Shown: positions 43,328 through 52,410 of the stretch, piece by piece
How positions within the stretch are numbered: position 1 is the first letter of the stretch
How the letters are laid out: each line of letters begins with the position of its first letter
Assembly: GCF_006352025.1 (NCBI RefSeq)
Contig: NZ_CP040936.1
Coordinates: forward strand, 2,356,001-2,420,000
Length of the DNA stretch: 64,000 nt
DNA from: Hymenobacter sp. DG01
Lineage (GTDB): Bacteria; Bacteroidota; Bacteroidia; Cytophagales; Hymenobacteraceae
Direction: 5' to 3'
Position numbers and translations under genes: made by a program
Notes under the pieces: generated by a model
Told to the model about the DNA's origin: nothing
The model's database searches: none
The model's input: only the letters and a program-made list of their open reading frames with translations

Positions 43328-44504
43328 CGTTGAAAGAGGAGTGAATGCGCAGTTGGTTGCTGAAGATTTTGATGAAGCCTTTGGCGTCGCGGCCATCCCA
43401 GGCGTCGTTTTCTTCCCCGTAAGTGGCTACTTTAGAGCGCATCATGTCGTACTTCGACTCGATGCCTTGCAGCTCGAACTGGTAAGGCTTTAAGGTCACA
43501 AATACCTTACCCGACACCCGCTCCTGCGACGACGTGAGGAAGGCCTCCATATCGCGCATTACCGGGTCGAGGTACTGGGCCTCGTGCATCAGCGTACCGT
43601 ACCAGTTGGCGATGTAGTCTTTGTGCAGCAGCTGCCAGCGGCTGGAGGTGTGCTTCTCCAGCAAGTGGTGGGCCTTCAGCAGAATCAGCGGCGCGGGAGC
43701 TTCGAAGCCCACGCGGCCTTTGATACCCAGGATGGTGTCGCCCACGTGGGTGTCGCGGCCAATGGCGTAGGTCCCGGCCAGTTCATTCAGGGCCTGAATC
43801 AGCGCTACGGGGCTCATGGTCTTGCCATTCAGCGCTACCGGCTCCCCTTTCTCAAAGGTAATTTCAAGGGTGGAGGGCTTGGTTTCGCTGAGTTGGGTGG
43901 GGTAGGCCGACTCCGGCAGGGCCTGGTTCGACGTCAGGGTTTCGACCCCGCCCACGCTGGTGCCCCAAATACCTTTGTTGATTGAGTATTTGGCTTTTTC
44001 CCAGCTCATCTCCACCCCGTTCCGCTGCAGATAGTCAATCTCGGCCTGGCGGGAAAGCTTCTGGTCCCGGATGGGGGTGATGATTTCCGTGTGGGGCGCG
44101 ATAACCGAGAAAGCCACATCAAAGCGCACCTGGTCGTTGCCGGCGCCGGTGCTGCCGTGGGCAATATAGTCGGCCTTGTGCTCGCGGGCATACTCAGCCA
44201 AAGCCAGGCTCTGAAACATCCGCTCCGCGCTGACACTCAGGGGATAAGTATCGTTCTTGAGTATATTGCCAAAGATGAGGTAGCGCAGGCAGTCCTGGTA
44301 GAAACGCTGGGTCACGTCAATCACCTCGTGCTTCGCGGAGCCCAGCTCATAAGCCCGCTTCTCGATGGCGGCTAGCTCTTCTTCAGAAAAGCCACCGGAG
44401 TTAACAATAACCGTGTGTACTTCCAGACCCAGCTCCCGGGTCAGATAGACAACGCAGTAGGACGTATCCAAGCCGCCGCTGTAAGCTAAAACTACCTTTT
44501 TCAT
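43317..44504 (-). CDS. argG: Argininosuccinate synthase
   Basis: A 395-residue ATP-dependent ligase joining citrulline and aspartate. The N-terminal P-loop-like 'LAYSGGLDTSYC' (6-17) is the ATP pyrophosphatase motif; 'HGSTGAGNDQVRFDVAF' is the citrulline/aspartate site; 'YSINKGIWGTSVGGVETL' is typical. ATG at 44502-44504. It follows the GNAT gene by 183 bp and overlaps argC, so GNAT-argG-argC is likely the promoter-proximal part of the minus arm. Confidence 0.96.
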   Translation of the reverse strand: MKKVVLAYSGGLDTSYCVVYLTRELGLEVHTVIVNSGGFSEEELAAIEKRAYELGSAKHEVIDVTQRFYQDCLRYLIFGNILKNDTYPLSVSAERMFQSLALAEYAREHKADYIAHGSTGAGNDQVRFDVAFSVIAPHTEIITPIRDQKLSRQAEIDYLQRNGVEMSWEKAKYSINKGIWGTSVGGVETLTSNQALPESAYPTQLSETKPSTLEITFEKGEPVALNGKTMSPVALIQALNELAGTYAIGRDTHVGDTILGIKGRVGFEAPAPLILLKAHHLLEKHTSSRWQLLHKDYIANWYGTLMHEAQYLDPVMRDMEAFLTSSQERVSGKVFVTLKPYQFELQGIESKYDMMRSKVATYGEENDAWDGRDAKGFIKIFSNQLRIHSSFNDEN

Positions 44505-44687
44505 TTAGTGGCAAAGAGGTTTTTTGGAATGTTTCGCTTGGCAAAGTCCCATTAACAAGCACGAGGTAAAGGCGCGGGACAGGGTACCTCGCTGCTGGTT
44601 CCGGGGGGCTACTCACCGGCTGACCACACTCTTGCAAGGTCCTATCTTGCTCGTGGTCAACCCAATAAATGACTGTTCAATACTGAG

Positions 44688-45257
44688 CTATTGCTCCCGG
44701 CTGATGATGTCGATGGTGGCCTGACTGAATTTGTCGTTCAGTGTGTCGTACACCATGCCGGTGCACAGGCACATTTTGCGCTGGTTGTCCATCAGGATGC
44801 CGTAGTTTTTGCAGCTGGAGCAGCCCTTCCAGAAGTCGTCGCTCTGGGTCAGTTCGGGAAAGGTAACGGGCCGGTAACCCAGCTCGTTATTGATCTTCAT
44901 GACGGCCGCTGAGGTAGTAATACCGAATATTTTAGCTGCCGGATACTTCGTGCGCGAGAGTTCAAACACGCGGTGCTTAATCGCCCGGCCCAGGCCCTCT
45001 TTGCGCAGCTCCGTATTCACAATCAGCCCCGAGTTCACCACGAATTTATGGTCCTCAAAGGTTTCGATGTAGCAAAACCCGGCCAGCTCCTCTTCCAGAA
45101 AGGCAATGATGGCATCACCCTTTTCCATCTTCTTAATCAGATAGTTAGGGTCGCGCTTGGCAATCCCGACCCCGCGCGTTCTGGCGGACTCGGCATACCA
45201 TTGACAGAGAGTTTCCACATACTGCGCATCAGCAGCATTGGCTACGCGTAAAATCAT
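44688..45257 (-). CDS. GNAT acyltransferase, candidate N-acylglutamate synthase of the arginine pathway
   Basis: A 189-residue GNAT protein. The acyl-CoA loop is 'RKEGLGRAI' (85-93), following strand 'SGLIVNTEL'; 'TSAAVMKINNELGYRPVTF' is the C-terminal core. It also carries a Cys cluster, 'GCSSCK' (Cys146, Cys149) and 'KMCLCTG' (Cys163, Cys165), which could bind zinc. It is the first gene of the minus arm. No other acylglutamate synthase, and no argJ, is present in the cluster, so it probably makes the first intermediate from glutamate and acetyl-CoA or succinyl-CoA. ATG at 45255-45257 gives the fold start 'MILRVANAADAQYVE'. Confidence 0.82.
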   Translation of the reverse strand: MILRVANAADAQYVETLCQWYAESARTRGVGIAKRDPNYLIKKMEKGDAIIAFLEEELAGFCYIETFEDHKFVVNSGLIVNTELRKEGLGRAIKHRVFELSRTKYPAAKIFGITTSAAVMKINNELGYRPVTFPELTQSDDFWKGCSSCKNYGILMDNQRKMCLCTGMVYDTLNDKFSQATIDIISREQ

Positions 45258-45876
45258 GGTCGAAGCTCGGTTGGTTGCCGTGGGGTTCGGCAACAGACTC
45301 AGAAAGACAATCGGGGGAAGAGAAGGAGCGCAGCAGCCGGACAAGGCTACGCGGCCGCCGGTACCGTGTTCAGTACCAGCACAAAAGCCCGGAAAAGACG
45401 GAACCCTTCTGCACAGTCCCGCTTCACGGGCTACTTACTGTACGCAGGGGGAGAGGGATGCACTACGGCCTACACTCGTGTCAATTCGTTACTCAGAGAA
45501 ACTTTCTTCCGTGGGGCGCTACTCGTTGGGGCCCCTTCACCGGGTATGGTCTTTATGACAACCGGGCGAATTATTGCACGCCAGCTCTTAAGCTGGCATT
45601 GTTCGCACGACCAGGGTAGGTCGTCGCAGAAGCGCAATAGAAGAGAGAAGAGTCATTGACAGCAGCCGCAGAGCGGCGTGGGGTGTTTCTGCGGTTTTAA
45701 ATGAGCTGAACCGCTAAATCGTTGCAAAACTAGATGTTTTTTTTTGGAAACTTTGCCGGCCCGGCCGCAAAAAAAGTTCCCGCCGGCCGGTTGCCATAAG
45801 TGCGCCGCGACCGACGCGGCCACAGCATTTGGCCTTTTCCAGCCTCCTACGCCATTTTTTCCATACTACCTGCTCC
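45258..45876. other. Divergent regulatory region of the arginine cluster
   Basis: A 619-bp gap between the two arms with no convincing gene. It must hold both promoters. A perfect 7-bp inverted repeat GCCAGCT-CTTA-AGCTGGC (45580-45597) and an AT-rich stretch around 45560-45580 could be operator sequence. A poly-T run at about 45736-45743 and a GC-rich inverted repeat near 45770 lie just before argB. I could not find a clear ArgR-type box or TAnnTTTG promoter on either strand. Confidence 0.55.
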
Positions 45877-46659
45877 ATGCGCGAAAGCCTGAAAATTTTT
45901 AAGATTGGCGGCGGCATCATTGACGACGATGCGCAGCTGCGCCAGTTTCTGACGGAGCTGGCCCGCATTCCGGGGTCCAAAATATTGGTGCACGGTGGCG
46001 GCAAAGGCGCCAGCCAGATGCTGCAAAGCCTCGGGATTGAGCCGAAAATGGTGCAGGGCCGCCGCATTACCGACGCCCCTACCCTCGACATCGTGACCAT
46101 GTTCTACGCCGGCAAAACCAACAAGCAGGTGGTGGCGCTGCTGCAGGCGGCCGGCGTGAATGCCCTTGGGCTTTCCGGCGCCGACGGTAACGTTATCCGT
46201 GCGGTGAAGCGGCCGGTAGTCGACGTAGATTATGGTTTCGTGGGCGACCTGCCTGCCGATGCGGTGCACGTGGAGTTGCTGCATCAGTTGCTGCAAGCCG
46301 GCCTCATGCCCGTATTCTGTGCTATTACGCACGATGGCCAGGGGCAACTGCTCAACACCAACGCCGACACTATTGCCAGCGCGCTGGCCCGCGCTTTGGC
46401 AGTGGCCTACGAGGTGGAGCTGCACTTCTGTTTCGAGAAAGATGGTGTGCTGCGTGACCTGAACGACGATGCTTCCGTCATTCCGCAAATCACCGCCGAG
46501 GAGTACCAGCAGTTCAAAGCTGCCGGCGTAATTGCCGCCGGCATGGTACCCAAGCTTGATAATGCGTTTGCGGCGCTAGAGGCCGGCGTGGAGCGGGTAG
46601 TGATAGAAAATGCGCTGCGCATCAACGAGCCGGTAAAAACTGTGCTATGCGTCTCCTAG
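45877..46659 (+). CDS. argB: N-acylglutamate kinase
   Basis: A 260-residue amino-acid kinase that phosphorylates N-acylglutamate. 'FKIGGGIIDD' and 'ILVHGGGKGASQML' are the nucleotide/substrate Gly-rich loops; 'LSGADGNVIRAV', 'NTNADTIASALARAL' and 'AAGMVPKLDNAFAAL' complete the family signature. ATG at 45877 gives the normal N-terminus. It overlaps argE by 13 bp, so the two are translationally coupled. It lacks the N-terminal extra helix associated with arginine-sensitive hexameric kinases, so feedback inhibition may act elsewhere. Confidence 0.94.
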   Translation: MRESLKIFKIGGGIIDDDAQLRQFLTELARIPGSKILVHGGGKGASQMLQSLGIEPKMVQGRRITDAPTLDIVTMFYAGKTNKQVVALLQAAGVNALGLSGADGNVIRAVKRPVVDVDYGFVGDLPADAVHVELLHQLLQAGLMPVFCAITHDGQGQLLNTNADTIASALARALAVAYEVELHFCFEKDGVLRDLNDDASVIPQITAEEYQQFKAAGVIAAGMVPKLDNAFAALEAGVERVVIENALRINEPVKTVLCVS

Positions 46660-47720
46660 AAGAAAAGCTGGCCCGGCTGGCTATCATTTTGCTTAAAGAC
46701 TTAATTCAGATTCCTTCTTTCTCTCGGGAGGAAGCTAGAACTGCTGCTGCTATCAGTTCTTTTTTGCGGCATAACGGCGTGCAGCCCCAGCGCGACGCGA
46801 ACAACGTGTGGGCTGTATCCAAGCACTTTGATCTGGCCAAACCTACCATCCTGCTCAACTCCCACCACGATACCGTCAAGCCCGGTGCTACTTGGTCCTA
46901 TGACCCATTTGGCGGGGTAGTGGAAGGCGACAAGCTCATAGGGCTGGGCAGCAACGATGCAGGCGCTTCGGCAGTGAGCCTGCTGGCTACGTTCCTGTAC
47001 TTCGAACACCAGCAGACCCCGCCGCCCTTCAACCTCATCTGCGCCATTACGGCCGAAGAGGAAATTTCGGGCGCCAACGGCATCCGGCGGCTGCTGCCCC
47101 TCCTACCCCCTATTGACCTGGGAATCGTGGGCGAGCCCACCCAAATGGATTTGGCCGTAGCCGAAAAAGGCCTGGTGGTGCTAGATTGTGTAGCGCACGG
47201 CCGGACCGGCCACGCGGCCCGCGAGGAAGGCGAAAATGCCCTCTACAAAGCCGTAGCCGACATTCTCTGGTTTGAGCAGTTCCGCTTTCCGGAGGTGTCG
47301 GAGTTGCTGGGACCAGTGAAAATGACCGTGACGCAGATTCAGGCCGGCTCCCAGCACAACGTGGTGCCCGACCGCTGCAGCTTTGTGGTGGATGTGCGCA
47401 CCAATGAGCTGTACTCTAACCAGGAGGTAGTGGAGCTGGTGCGTCGGCACGTTACTTCCGATGTTACGCCGCGCTCCACTCACCTGAACTCCTCCCGCAT
47501 TGCCCTGGAGCACCCGCTGGTGCAGCGAGGGGTAGCGCTGGGCCGCCGCACCTTTGGCTCGGCCACCCTCTCCGACCAAAGCATGATGCCGTTTACCACC
47601 GTCAAGATAGGCCCCGGCGACTCGGCCCGCTCGCACACACCCGACGAGTACATTCTGCTCAGTGAAATCCGAGCGGGGGTGCAGGGCTACGTAGCTTTGC
47701 TCGACGGGCTGCGGCTGTAG
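46647..47720 (+). CDS. argE: M20-family deacylase, N-acylcitrulline/acylornithine type
   Basis: A 357-residue binuclear zinc hydrolase. The ligands fit the M20 pattern: His73/Asp75 in 'NSHHDTVKPG', Asp104 in 'LGSNDAGASAV', catalytic Glu in 'ITAEEEISGANG' (about 137), and a C-terminal His in 'ARSHTPDEYI'. Given that the transcarbamylase here acts on acylated ornithine, the expected substrate is N-acylcitrulline, released as citrulline. ATG at 46647 lies within the last codons of argB. argH follows after a 110-bp gap with a small repeat. Confidence 0.9.
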   Translation: MRLLEEKLARLAIILLKDLIQIPSFSREEARTAAAISSFLRHNGVQPQRDANNVWAVSKHFDLAKPTILLNSHHDTVKPGATWSYDPFGGVVEGDKLIGLGSNDAGASAVSLLATFLYFEHQQTPPPFNLICAITAEEEISGANGIRRLLPLLPPIDLGIVGEPTQMDLAVAEKGLVVLDCVAHGRTGHAAREEGENALYKAVADILWFEQFRFPEVSELLGPVKMTVTQIQAGSQHNVVPDRCSFVVDVRTNELYSNQEVVELVRRHVTSDVTPRSTHLNSSRIALEHPLVQRGVALGRRTFGSATLSDQSMMPFTTVKIGPGDSARSHTPDEYILLSEIRAGVQGYVALLDGLRL

Positions 47721-47780
47721 CGCCAAGCTTGCGCTTCGGGTATCATACACGCCGCAGCCACCACTCTGTTTAATCATGCG

Positions 47781-47796
47781 CGAAGCGTGCGCTTCG
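47781..47796. repeat. Small palindrome between argE and argH
   Basis: CGAAGCG-TG-CGCTTCG forms a short hairpin. A related unit (CAAGCTTGCGCTTCG, then a TACAC block) lies about 55 bases upstream near 47723, so the motif occurs twice in this gap. Confidence 0.5.
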
Positions 47797-47830
47797 TGCT
47801 ACACTCCGCTAAGCGGTTACCGTCATACGC

Positions 47831-49135
47831 ATGAAAATCTGGGATAAAGGCATTGCCGTCGATAAGAAAATAGAACAGTTTACGGTGGGCCGCGACCGGG
47901 AGCTGGATATGTACCTCGCGCGCTTCGATGTGCAGGCGTCCGGGGCTCAGGCCAACATGCTGGCCAAGGCCGGGCTGATTTCCGAAGAGGAAAACAGGCA
48001 GCTGCAGCAGGGCCTCACCGAGCTGGCCGCCCAGCTGGAGGCCGGGACCTTTACCATTGAGGCTGATTTCGAGGACGTGCACTCGAAAATTGAGTTCTAC
48101 CTCACTGAAAAGTTCGGCGACGCGGGCAAGAAAATCCATACCGCCCGCTCCCGCAACGACCAGGTTCTGACGGCTATTCAGCTGTTTCTGAAGGATTATA
48201 CCAAACGCGCCGCTACCAAAACGCTGGGGCTGGTGGAAGTGCTGCTGCAGAAAGCCGAGGCCCATAAGCAGGACCTGATGCCCGGCTACACCCATTTTCA
48301 GGCCGCTATGCCCAGCTCCTTTGGCCTCTGGTTTTCGGCTTATGCCGAGCACCTGCTTCTGGACCTGGCGTTGTTTGAAGCGGCCCACACCGTAGCCGAC
48401 CAGAACCCCCTGGGCTCGGGTGCCGGCTTCGGCTCGTCTTTCCCCATCGACCGGCTGCAGACCACACAGGAAATGGGTTTTGGCCAGTTGGCCGTGAGCA
48501 GCGTGGGTGCCCAGATGCTGCGGGGTAAAACGGAAAAAACCCTGGCTTTTGCCCTGGCCGGTATGGCTGCTACCCTGGCCAAAATGGCCTATGACCTGGT
48601 ACTTTATAACTCCCAGGATTTGGCGTTTGTGGAGCTGCCAGCCGCGTTTACTACTGGCTCCAGCATCATGCCCCACAAGAAAAACCCCGATGTATTCGAG
48701 CTGATTCGAGCCCGCTGCAATGCCCTACAGGCCCTACCGAATACACTCATGCTGGCAACCAGCAACCTGCCCAGTGGCTACCACCGTGACTTCCAGATTC
48801 TTAAGGAGCTGCTTTTCGAGCCAATGACCCAGTTTCTGGATATCCTCGATATCGTGCTGTTTGCCCTTCCCCAGTTACGCATCAAGCCCCAGCTGCTCAG
48901 CCAGCCGAAGTATGACGCGGTGTTCTCGGTAGAAAATATCAACCAGCTTATTCAAAGCGGCACTCCTTTCCGCACGGCTTATAAAGAGGTAGGACAGGCC
49001 GTAGAAAATGGTAGCTACCAGCCGCACCGGGAGTTCCAGACTACCCACCTGGGCAGCGTGCACAACCTGGGCCTAGCCGAAATTCAAGCCAAGGTTGCGC
49101 GTTTCCGGGCAGGTAGTGCCTTAGTGGCAGAGTAA
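47831..49135 (+). CDS. argH: Argininosuccinate lyase
   Basis: A 434-residue lyase that splits argininosuccinate into arginine and fumarate. Family marks: 'HTARSRNDQVLTAI' (103-116), 'MPGYTHFQAAMPSSFG' and the superfamily signature 'GSSIMPHKKNPD' (276-287) carrying the catalytic Ser loop. It is somewhat shorter than the E. coli enzyme, as is usual in Bacteroidota. ATG at 47831. It is the last gene of the plus arm. Confidence 0.95.
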   Translation: MKIWDKGIAVDKKIEQFTVGRDRELDMYLARFDVQASGAQANMLAKAGLISEEENRQLQQGLTELAAQLEAGTFTIEADFEDVHSKIEFYLTEKFGDAGKKIHTARSRNDQVLTAIQLFLKDYTKRAATKTLGLVEVLLQKAEAHKQDLMPGYTHFQAAMPSSFGLWFSAYAEHLLLDLALFEAAHTVADQNPLGSGAGFGSSFPIDRLQTTQEMGFGQLAVSSVGAQMLRGKTEKTLAFALAGMAATLAKMAYDLVLYNSQDLAFVELPAAFTTGSSIMPHKKNPDVFELIRARCNALQALPNTLMLATSNLPSGYHRDFQILKELLFEPMTQFLDILDIVLFALPQLRIKPQLLSQPKYDAVFSVENINQLIQSGTPFRTAYKEVGQAVENGSYQPHREFQTTHLGSVHNLGLAEIQAKVARFRAGSALVAE

Positions 49136-49730
49136 ACAGGCCCGCCCTAAGTTTTCAGCTGCTCTGAGTTTTAGTGGGGGCATAGACTCTCGGTCAGGTT
49201 CAGCCTACCCTTTGCTGATTGGTCAATCGAGGCAGTCATCATTCTAATGACAAAATTTTGAACACATCTATTTAATATTCACTATCAGTATGTTACATCA
49301 CAAAAAATACTTGGTGAGTGATTACTTACAAAAATAAGTGAGCTAATACTTACTAGGTTGCCGATTCTTTCTTACTATTGCATCACCAACCCGGTAGCTA
49401 ATCCCACTAACTGCCGGTAGATAATTCCCACGCCCTGATTACCCGGATGAACCCCACCCCATCCGGTACCCTTCGAGGACCGCGCAGCTGTACCCCCGGC
49501 GCTGCTGCCCGCTGGTTATCGAAACCCACGTAGCCGGCCGATTTGGTAGCCCCAAATCGGCCGGCTTCTGTTTTTACCTGTTTTATAGACCGAAGCTGCT
49601 ATTGGTAATCTGGGCTGTATCGTAAAAAAATAACTGATTTTAACGCGTAAGCCCCGAACTTGCGGCGTTTCTACTGTTTCAGGCAAGAAACTTAGCGCGG
49701 CTGGAGCCGCACCACCATCCAACGAATCGT
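49136..49730. other. Gene-free region with a strong terminator and possible small RNA
   Basis: The first half (49150-49380) is AT-rich. From about 49380 to 49580 the plus strand becomes structured and GC-rich: an imperfect hairpin of ACCCGG.../...CCGGT type near 49440-49470 is followed by a strong terminator (49532-49575). It lies 400-440 bases beyond argH, so either argH has a long 3' UTR or there is an independent small RNA of roughly 200 bases. I do not recognise a known RNA family. Confidence 0.45.
49532..49575 (+). terminator. Strong intrinsic terminator
   Basis: A 15-bp perfect stem (49532-49546 with 49552-49566), a short 5-base loop, then a T-run at 49571-49575. Confidence 0.85.
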
Positions 49731-50264
49731 ATGACGAACCGCAAACAGCACATTGCAGAGGTAGCATTGCAGCTATTTGGGGACAAAGGCTTCGAGAATA
49801 CTTCCACCCAGCTGATTGCTAAGGCCGCGGGAGTTTCAGAAGCACTTATTTTCAAGCATTTTGGCTCGAAAGACCAACTTCTGGAGTTTGTAATCCGCAA
49901 CGGCTACAAGCGCATTATTGAAGACAACCGCGGTGGCCTGGCCGAGCCCGATCCGCTGGCTTTTATTCATAGTGTTATTGAGTTACCCTTTAAGCTGGTG
50001 CAGGCCGAACCGCACTTCTGGAAACTGCAGTACCGCCTCGCCGACTCCGAAATGGCCCGGCAGCAGCACGAGCGGTTTATGAAACCCGTGCCCTCCCTGC
50101 TGCGGCAGGCCTTTCAGAAACTGGGTTACGCCGACCCCGATAAGGAAACCGAGCTGCTGTTGCTGCTGGTAGAAGCGCTCTGGAAGCAGGAAGCTACCAA
50201 AGCCGACGCCGCGGGCGACCAGGGCATGCTCGATTTTATCAAGGGGAAGTACCAGGCGCAATAA
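49731..50264 (+). CDS. TetR-family transcriptional regulator
   Basis: A 177-residue repressor. The N-terminal helix-turn-helix runs 'HIAEVALQLFGDKGFENTST' to 'AAGVSEALIFKHFGSKDQLL' (about 7-52), the classic TetR signature. The C-terminal ligand-binding part is short and unassigned. ATG at 49731. Its target is unclear: the next gene on the same strand encodes an unknown exported protein, 30 bp downstream, and is a candidate partner. Self-repression is typical of the family, but no operator palindrome was identified. Confidence 0.9.
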   Translation: MTNRKQHIAEVALQLFGDKGFENTSTQLIAKAAGVSEALIFKHFGSKDQLLEFVIRNGYKRIIEDNRGGLAEPDPLAFIHSVIELPFKLVQAEPHFWKLQYRLADSEMARQQHERFMKPVPSLLRQAFQKLGYADPDKETELLLLLVEALWKQEATKADAAGDQGMLDFIKGKYQAQ

Positions 50265-50294
50265 CTAGACATTTGTTTCTGATTGCGGGTCATT

Positions 50295-50957
50295 ATGCGT
50301 TTGCTTTATTCTTTAGGTGTTATATGCGCTATTAGTCTAGTGAATGCTGCCCCGGTCCGGGCTCAGGCTCAAATACAGGTGCAGCTGGAGCAAGAGTTGG
50401 ATTATGTAAGGTTGCTACCTGATTCGCTTGACCAAAACTCGGGGCCAGCGCTAGTGTTACCATCCGCCTCCTGGAGTAGTGCGCAAAAGCAGCTTCCTGT
50501 TGATAAAGGCGTAGTGTACGGAAGCTGCGTGCAGCGCCTTGGCGGCACACGTAGTGGCGGTTTGGGCCAGTACATTCGCTTGGTTAACTTGGATACGGGC
50601 AAATACTTTCGGCTTAGTATCAAGCCTATTCTCCGCTCCCGCCGCGAAAACACCTTCTGTTACGCACTGCCCCCAGGGCGCTACGCTCTCATTAACTACG
50701 AGTTTTCGGACAGCAAATGGTACGGGGCAGAATTGCACGTAGAGTCCGTACGAAAGCACCGCAATAGCCAAGTACTAGCGAATACCCGCTACGTGTTTGA
50801 AGTCAGGCCCAGCCAGCTACACTATGTGGGCACATGGGACTTAAGTCAGGAATTTGATCCGCGGTTTTTAGATGAGAAGTTTACGATTGACCTTGATTTT
50901 ACAAAAGCATACCCCTTTCTACCGGTAGAATCGGCTCAAACCATTTTACCTAAATAA
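50295..50957 (+). CDS. Exported protein, unknown
   Basis: A 220-residue protein. Signal peptide 'MRLLYSLGVICAISLVNAAP', cleaved near 'VRA' before 'QAQIQ'. The mature part has 'YIRLVNLDTGKYFRLSIKPI' and 'ENTFCYALPPGRYALINYEF', a beta-sandwich-like pattern often seen in Bacteroidota surface or periplasmic proteins that resemble DUF2846. ATG at 50295 is chosen over TTG at 50283. A strong terminator follows. It is less GC-rich than its neighbours. Function unknown. Confidence 0.7.
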   Translation: MRLLYSLGVICAISLVNAAPVRAQAQIQVQLEQELDYVRLLPDSLDQNSGPALVLPSASWSSAQKQLPVDKGVVYGSCVQRLGGTRSGGLGQYIRLVNLDTGKYFRLSIKPILRSRRENTFCYALPPGRYALINYEFSDSKWYGAELHVESVRKHRNSQVLANTRYVFEVRPSQLHYVGTWDLSQEFDPRFLDEKFTIDLDFTKAYPFLPVESAQTILPK

Positions 50958-50958
50958 T

Positions 50959-50992
50959 AAACGCCCCATCCGAAATCGGATGGGGCGTTTTT
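50959..50992. terminator. Intrinsic terminator between convergent genes
   Basis: A 15-bp stem (50959-50973 with 50976-50990) with a 2-base loop, A-rich on the left and T-rich on the right. It serves the exported-protein gene and perhaps lpd. Confidence 0.85.
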
Positions 50993-51015
50993 AGTCTAAC
51001 TAAATTTACTCAGGC

Positions 51016-52410
51016 TTACAGGTGAATTACCTCGCCGTAGGCGGCGGCGGCGGCTTCCATTACGGCCTCGCTCATGGTGGGGTGCGGGTGCACAGCCTTA
51101 ATGATTTCGTGGCCGGTGGTTTCGAGCTTGCGGGCTACCACCACTTCGGCAATCATTTCCGTCACGTTGGCCCCAATCATGTGGGCGCCCAGCCACTCGC
51201 CGTACTTCTTGTCGAAGATAACCTTCACGAAGCCGTCTTTCACGCCGCCAGCCGAGGCTTTGCCCGAGGCCGAGAAGGGAAATTTACCCACCAGCACGTC
51301 GTAGCCCTGCTTTTTGGCTTCGGCTTCGGTGAGGCCTACCGAGGCAATTTCCGGTGAGGCATAGGTGCAGCCGGGAATGTTCTGGTAGTTGAGCGGCTCG
51401 GGGTGATGACCGGCAATTTTCTCGACGCAGATGATGCCTTCGGCTGAAGCAACGTGGGCCAGCGCCGGGCCGGGTACGATGTCGCCGATGGCGTAGATGC
51501 CGGGCACGTTGGTCTGGTAGTAGTCGTCCACGATAACGCGGCCTTTCTCCACCTTAATACCCAGCTCTTCAAGGCCCAGGTTTTCGAGGTTAGTAACTAC
51601 GCCGGCGGCGCTCAGCACCACGTCGCAGGCAATCTGCTGGTCGCCTTTGGCGGTTTTGATGGTTACGTTGCAGCCTTCGCCGCTGGTGTCCACCTTCGTT
51701 ACCTCCGCCGAAGTCAGCACGTTGATGCCGATTTTCTTGAAGGATTTCTCCATCTGCCGCGATACTTCTTCGTCCTCCACGGGCACGATGCGGGGCAGGT
51801 ATTCCACTACCGTTACCTCAGTGCCCATGGTGCGGTAGAAGTAGGCAAACTCAACGCCGATGGCGCCGGAGCCCACAACTACAAGGCGCTTGGGCAGCTC
51901 GGGCAGCACCATAGCCTGGCGGTAGCCAATGATTTTCTTGCCGTCGATGGGTAGGGCGGGCAGCTCGCGCGAGCGGGCGCCGGTAGCCAGGATGATGTGC
52001 TTGGCCTCCACGGTTTCTTTACCACCGTCGGGCTTGGTCACTTCTACCTTACCGGCAGCCAGCAGTTTACCGGTGCCCGATACCACGTCAATCTTGTTTT
52101 TCTTGAACAGGAAGTTGATGCCCTTGCTCATGCCATCGGCCACGCCGCGGCTGCGCTGAATTACGGCGCCAAAATCGTAGCCAATGCCCTCTGCCTTCAG
52201 ACCGTAGTCGCCGGCGTGGTTGAGGTACTCAAATACCTGGGCGCTCTTGAGCAGGGCTTTGGTGGGAATGCAGCCCCAGTTGAGGCAGATGCCGCCGAGC
52301 GACTCGCGCTCCACCACGCCTACTTTCAAGCCCAGCTGCGAAGCCCGGATAGCCGCGACGTAGCCGCCGGGGCCGCTGCCGATAACGACCAGGTCGTATT
52401 GCAATGCCAT
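51016..52410 (-). CDS. lpdA: Dihydrolipoyl dehydrogenase (E3)
   Basis: A 464-residue flavoprotein, the common E3 component of 2-oxoacid dehydrogenase complexes, which reoxidises dihydrolipoamide with NAD. FAD loop 'VIGSGPGGYVAAIRASQLG' (9-27), redox pair Cys42/Cys47 in 'GGICLNWGCIPTKALL', NAD loop 'VVGSGAIGVEFA', FAD-contact 'IYAIGDIVPGPALAHVA', and C-terminal base His in 'HPHPTMSEAV'. ATG at 52408-52410 gives 'MALQYDLVVIG'. It stands alone, with no E1 or E2 genes near. Confidence 0.96.
   Translation of the reverse strand: MALQYDLVVIGSGPGGYVAAIRASQLGLKVGVVERESLGGICLNWGCIPTKALLKSAQVFEYLNHAGDYGLKAEGIGYDFGAVIQRSRGVADGMSKGINFLFKKNKIDVVSGTGKLLAAGKVEVTKPDGGKETVEAKHIILATGARSRELPALPIDGKKIIGYRQAMVLPELPKRLVVVGSGAIGVEFAYFYRTMGTEVTVVEYLPRIVPVEDEEVSRQMEKSFKKIGINVLTSAEVTKVDTSGEGCNVTIKTAKGDQQIACDVVLSAAGVVTNLENLGLEELGIKVEKGRVIVDDYYQTNVPGIYAIGDIVPGPALAHVASAEGIICVEKIAGHHPEPLNYQNIPGCTYASPEIASVGLTEAEAKKQGYDVLVGKFPFSASGKASAGGVKDGFVKVIFDKKYGEWLGAHMIGANVTEMIAEVVVARKLETTGHEIIKAVHPHPTMSEAVMEAAAAAYGEVIHL

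Noticed and set aside
45566..45580. ArgR-box-like GCGAATTATTGCA in the divergent arginine region
   Set aside because: Only one half resembles the TGAAT...ATTCA operator and the other half does not match; too weak to report as a site.
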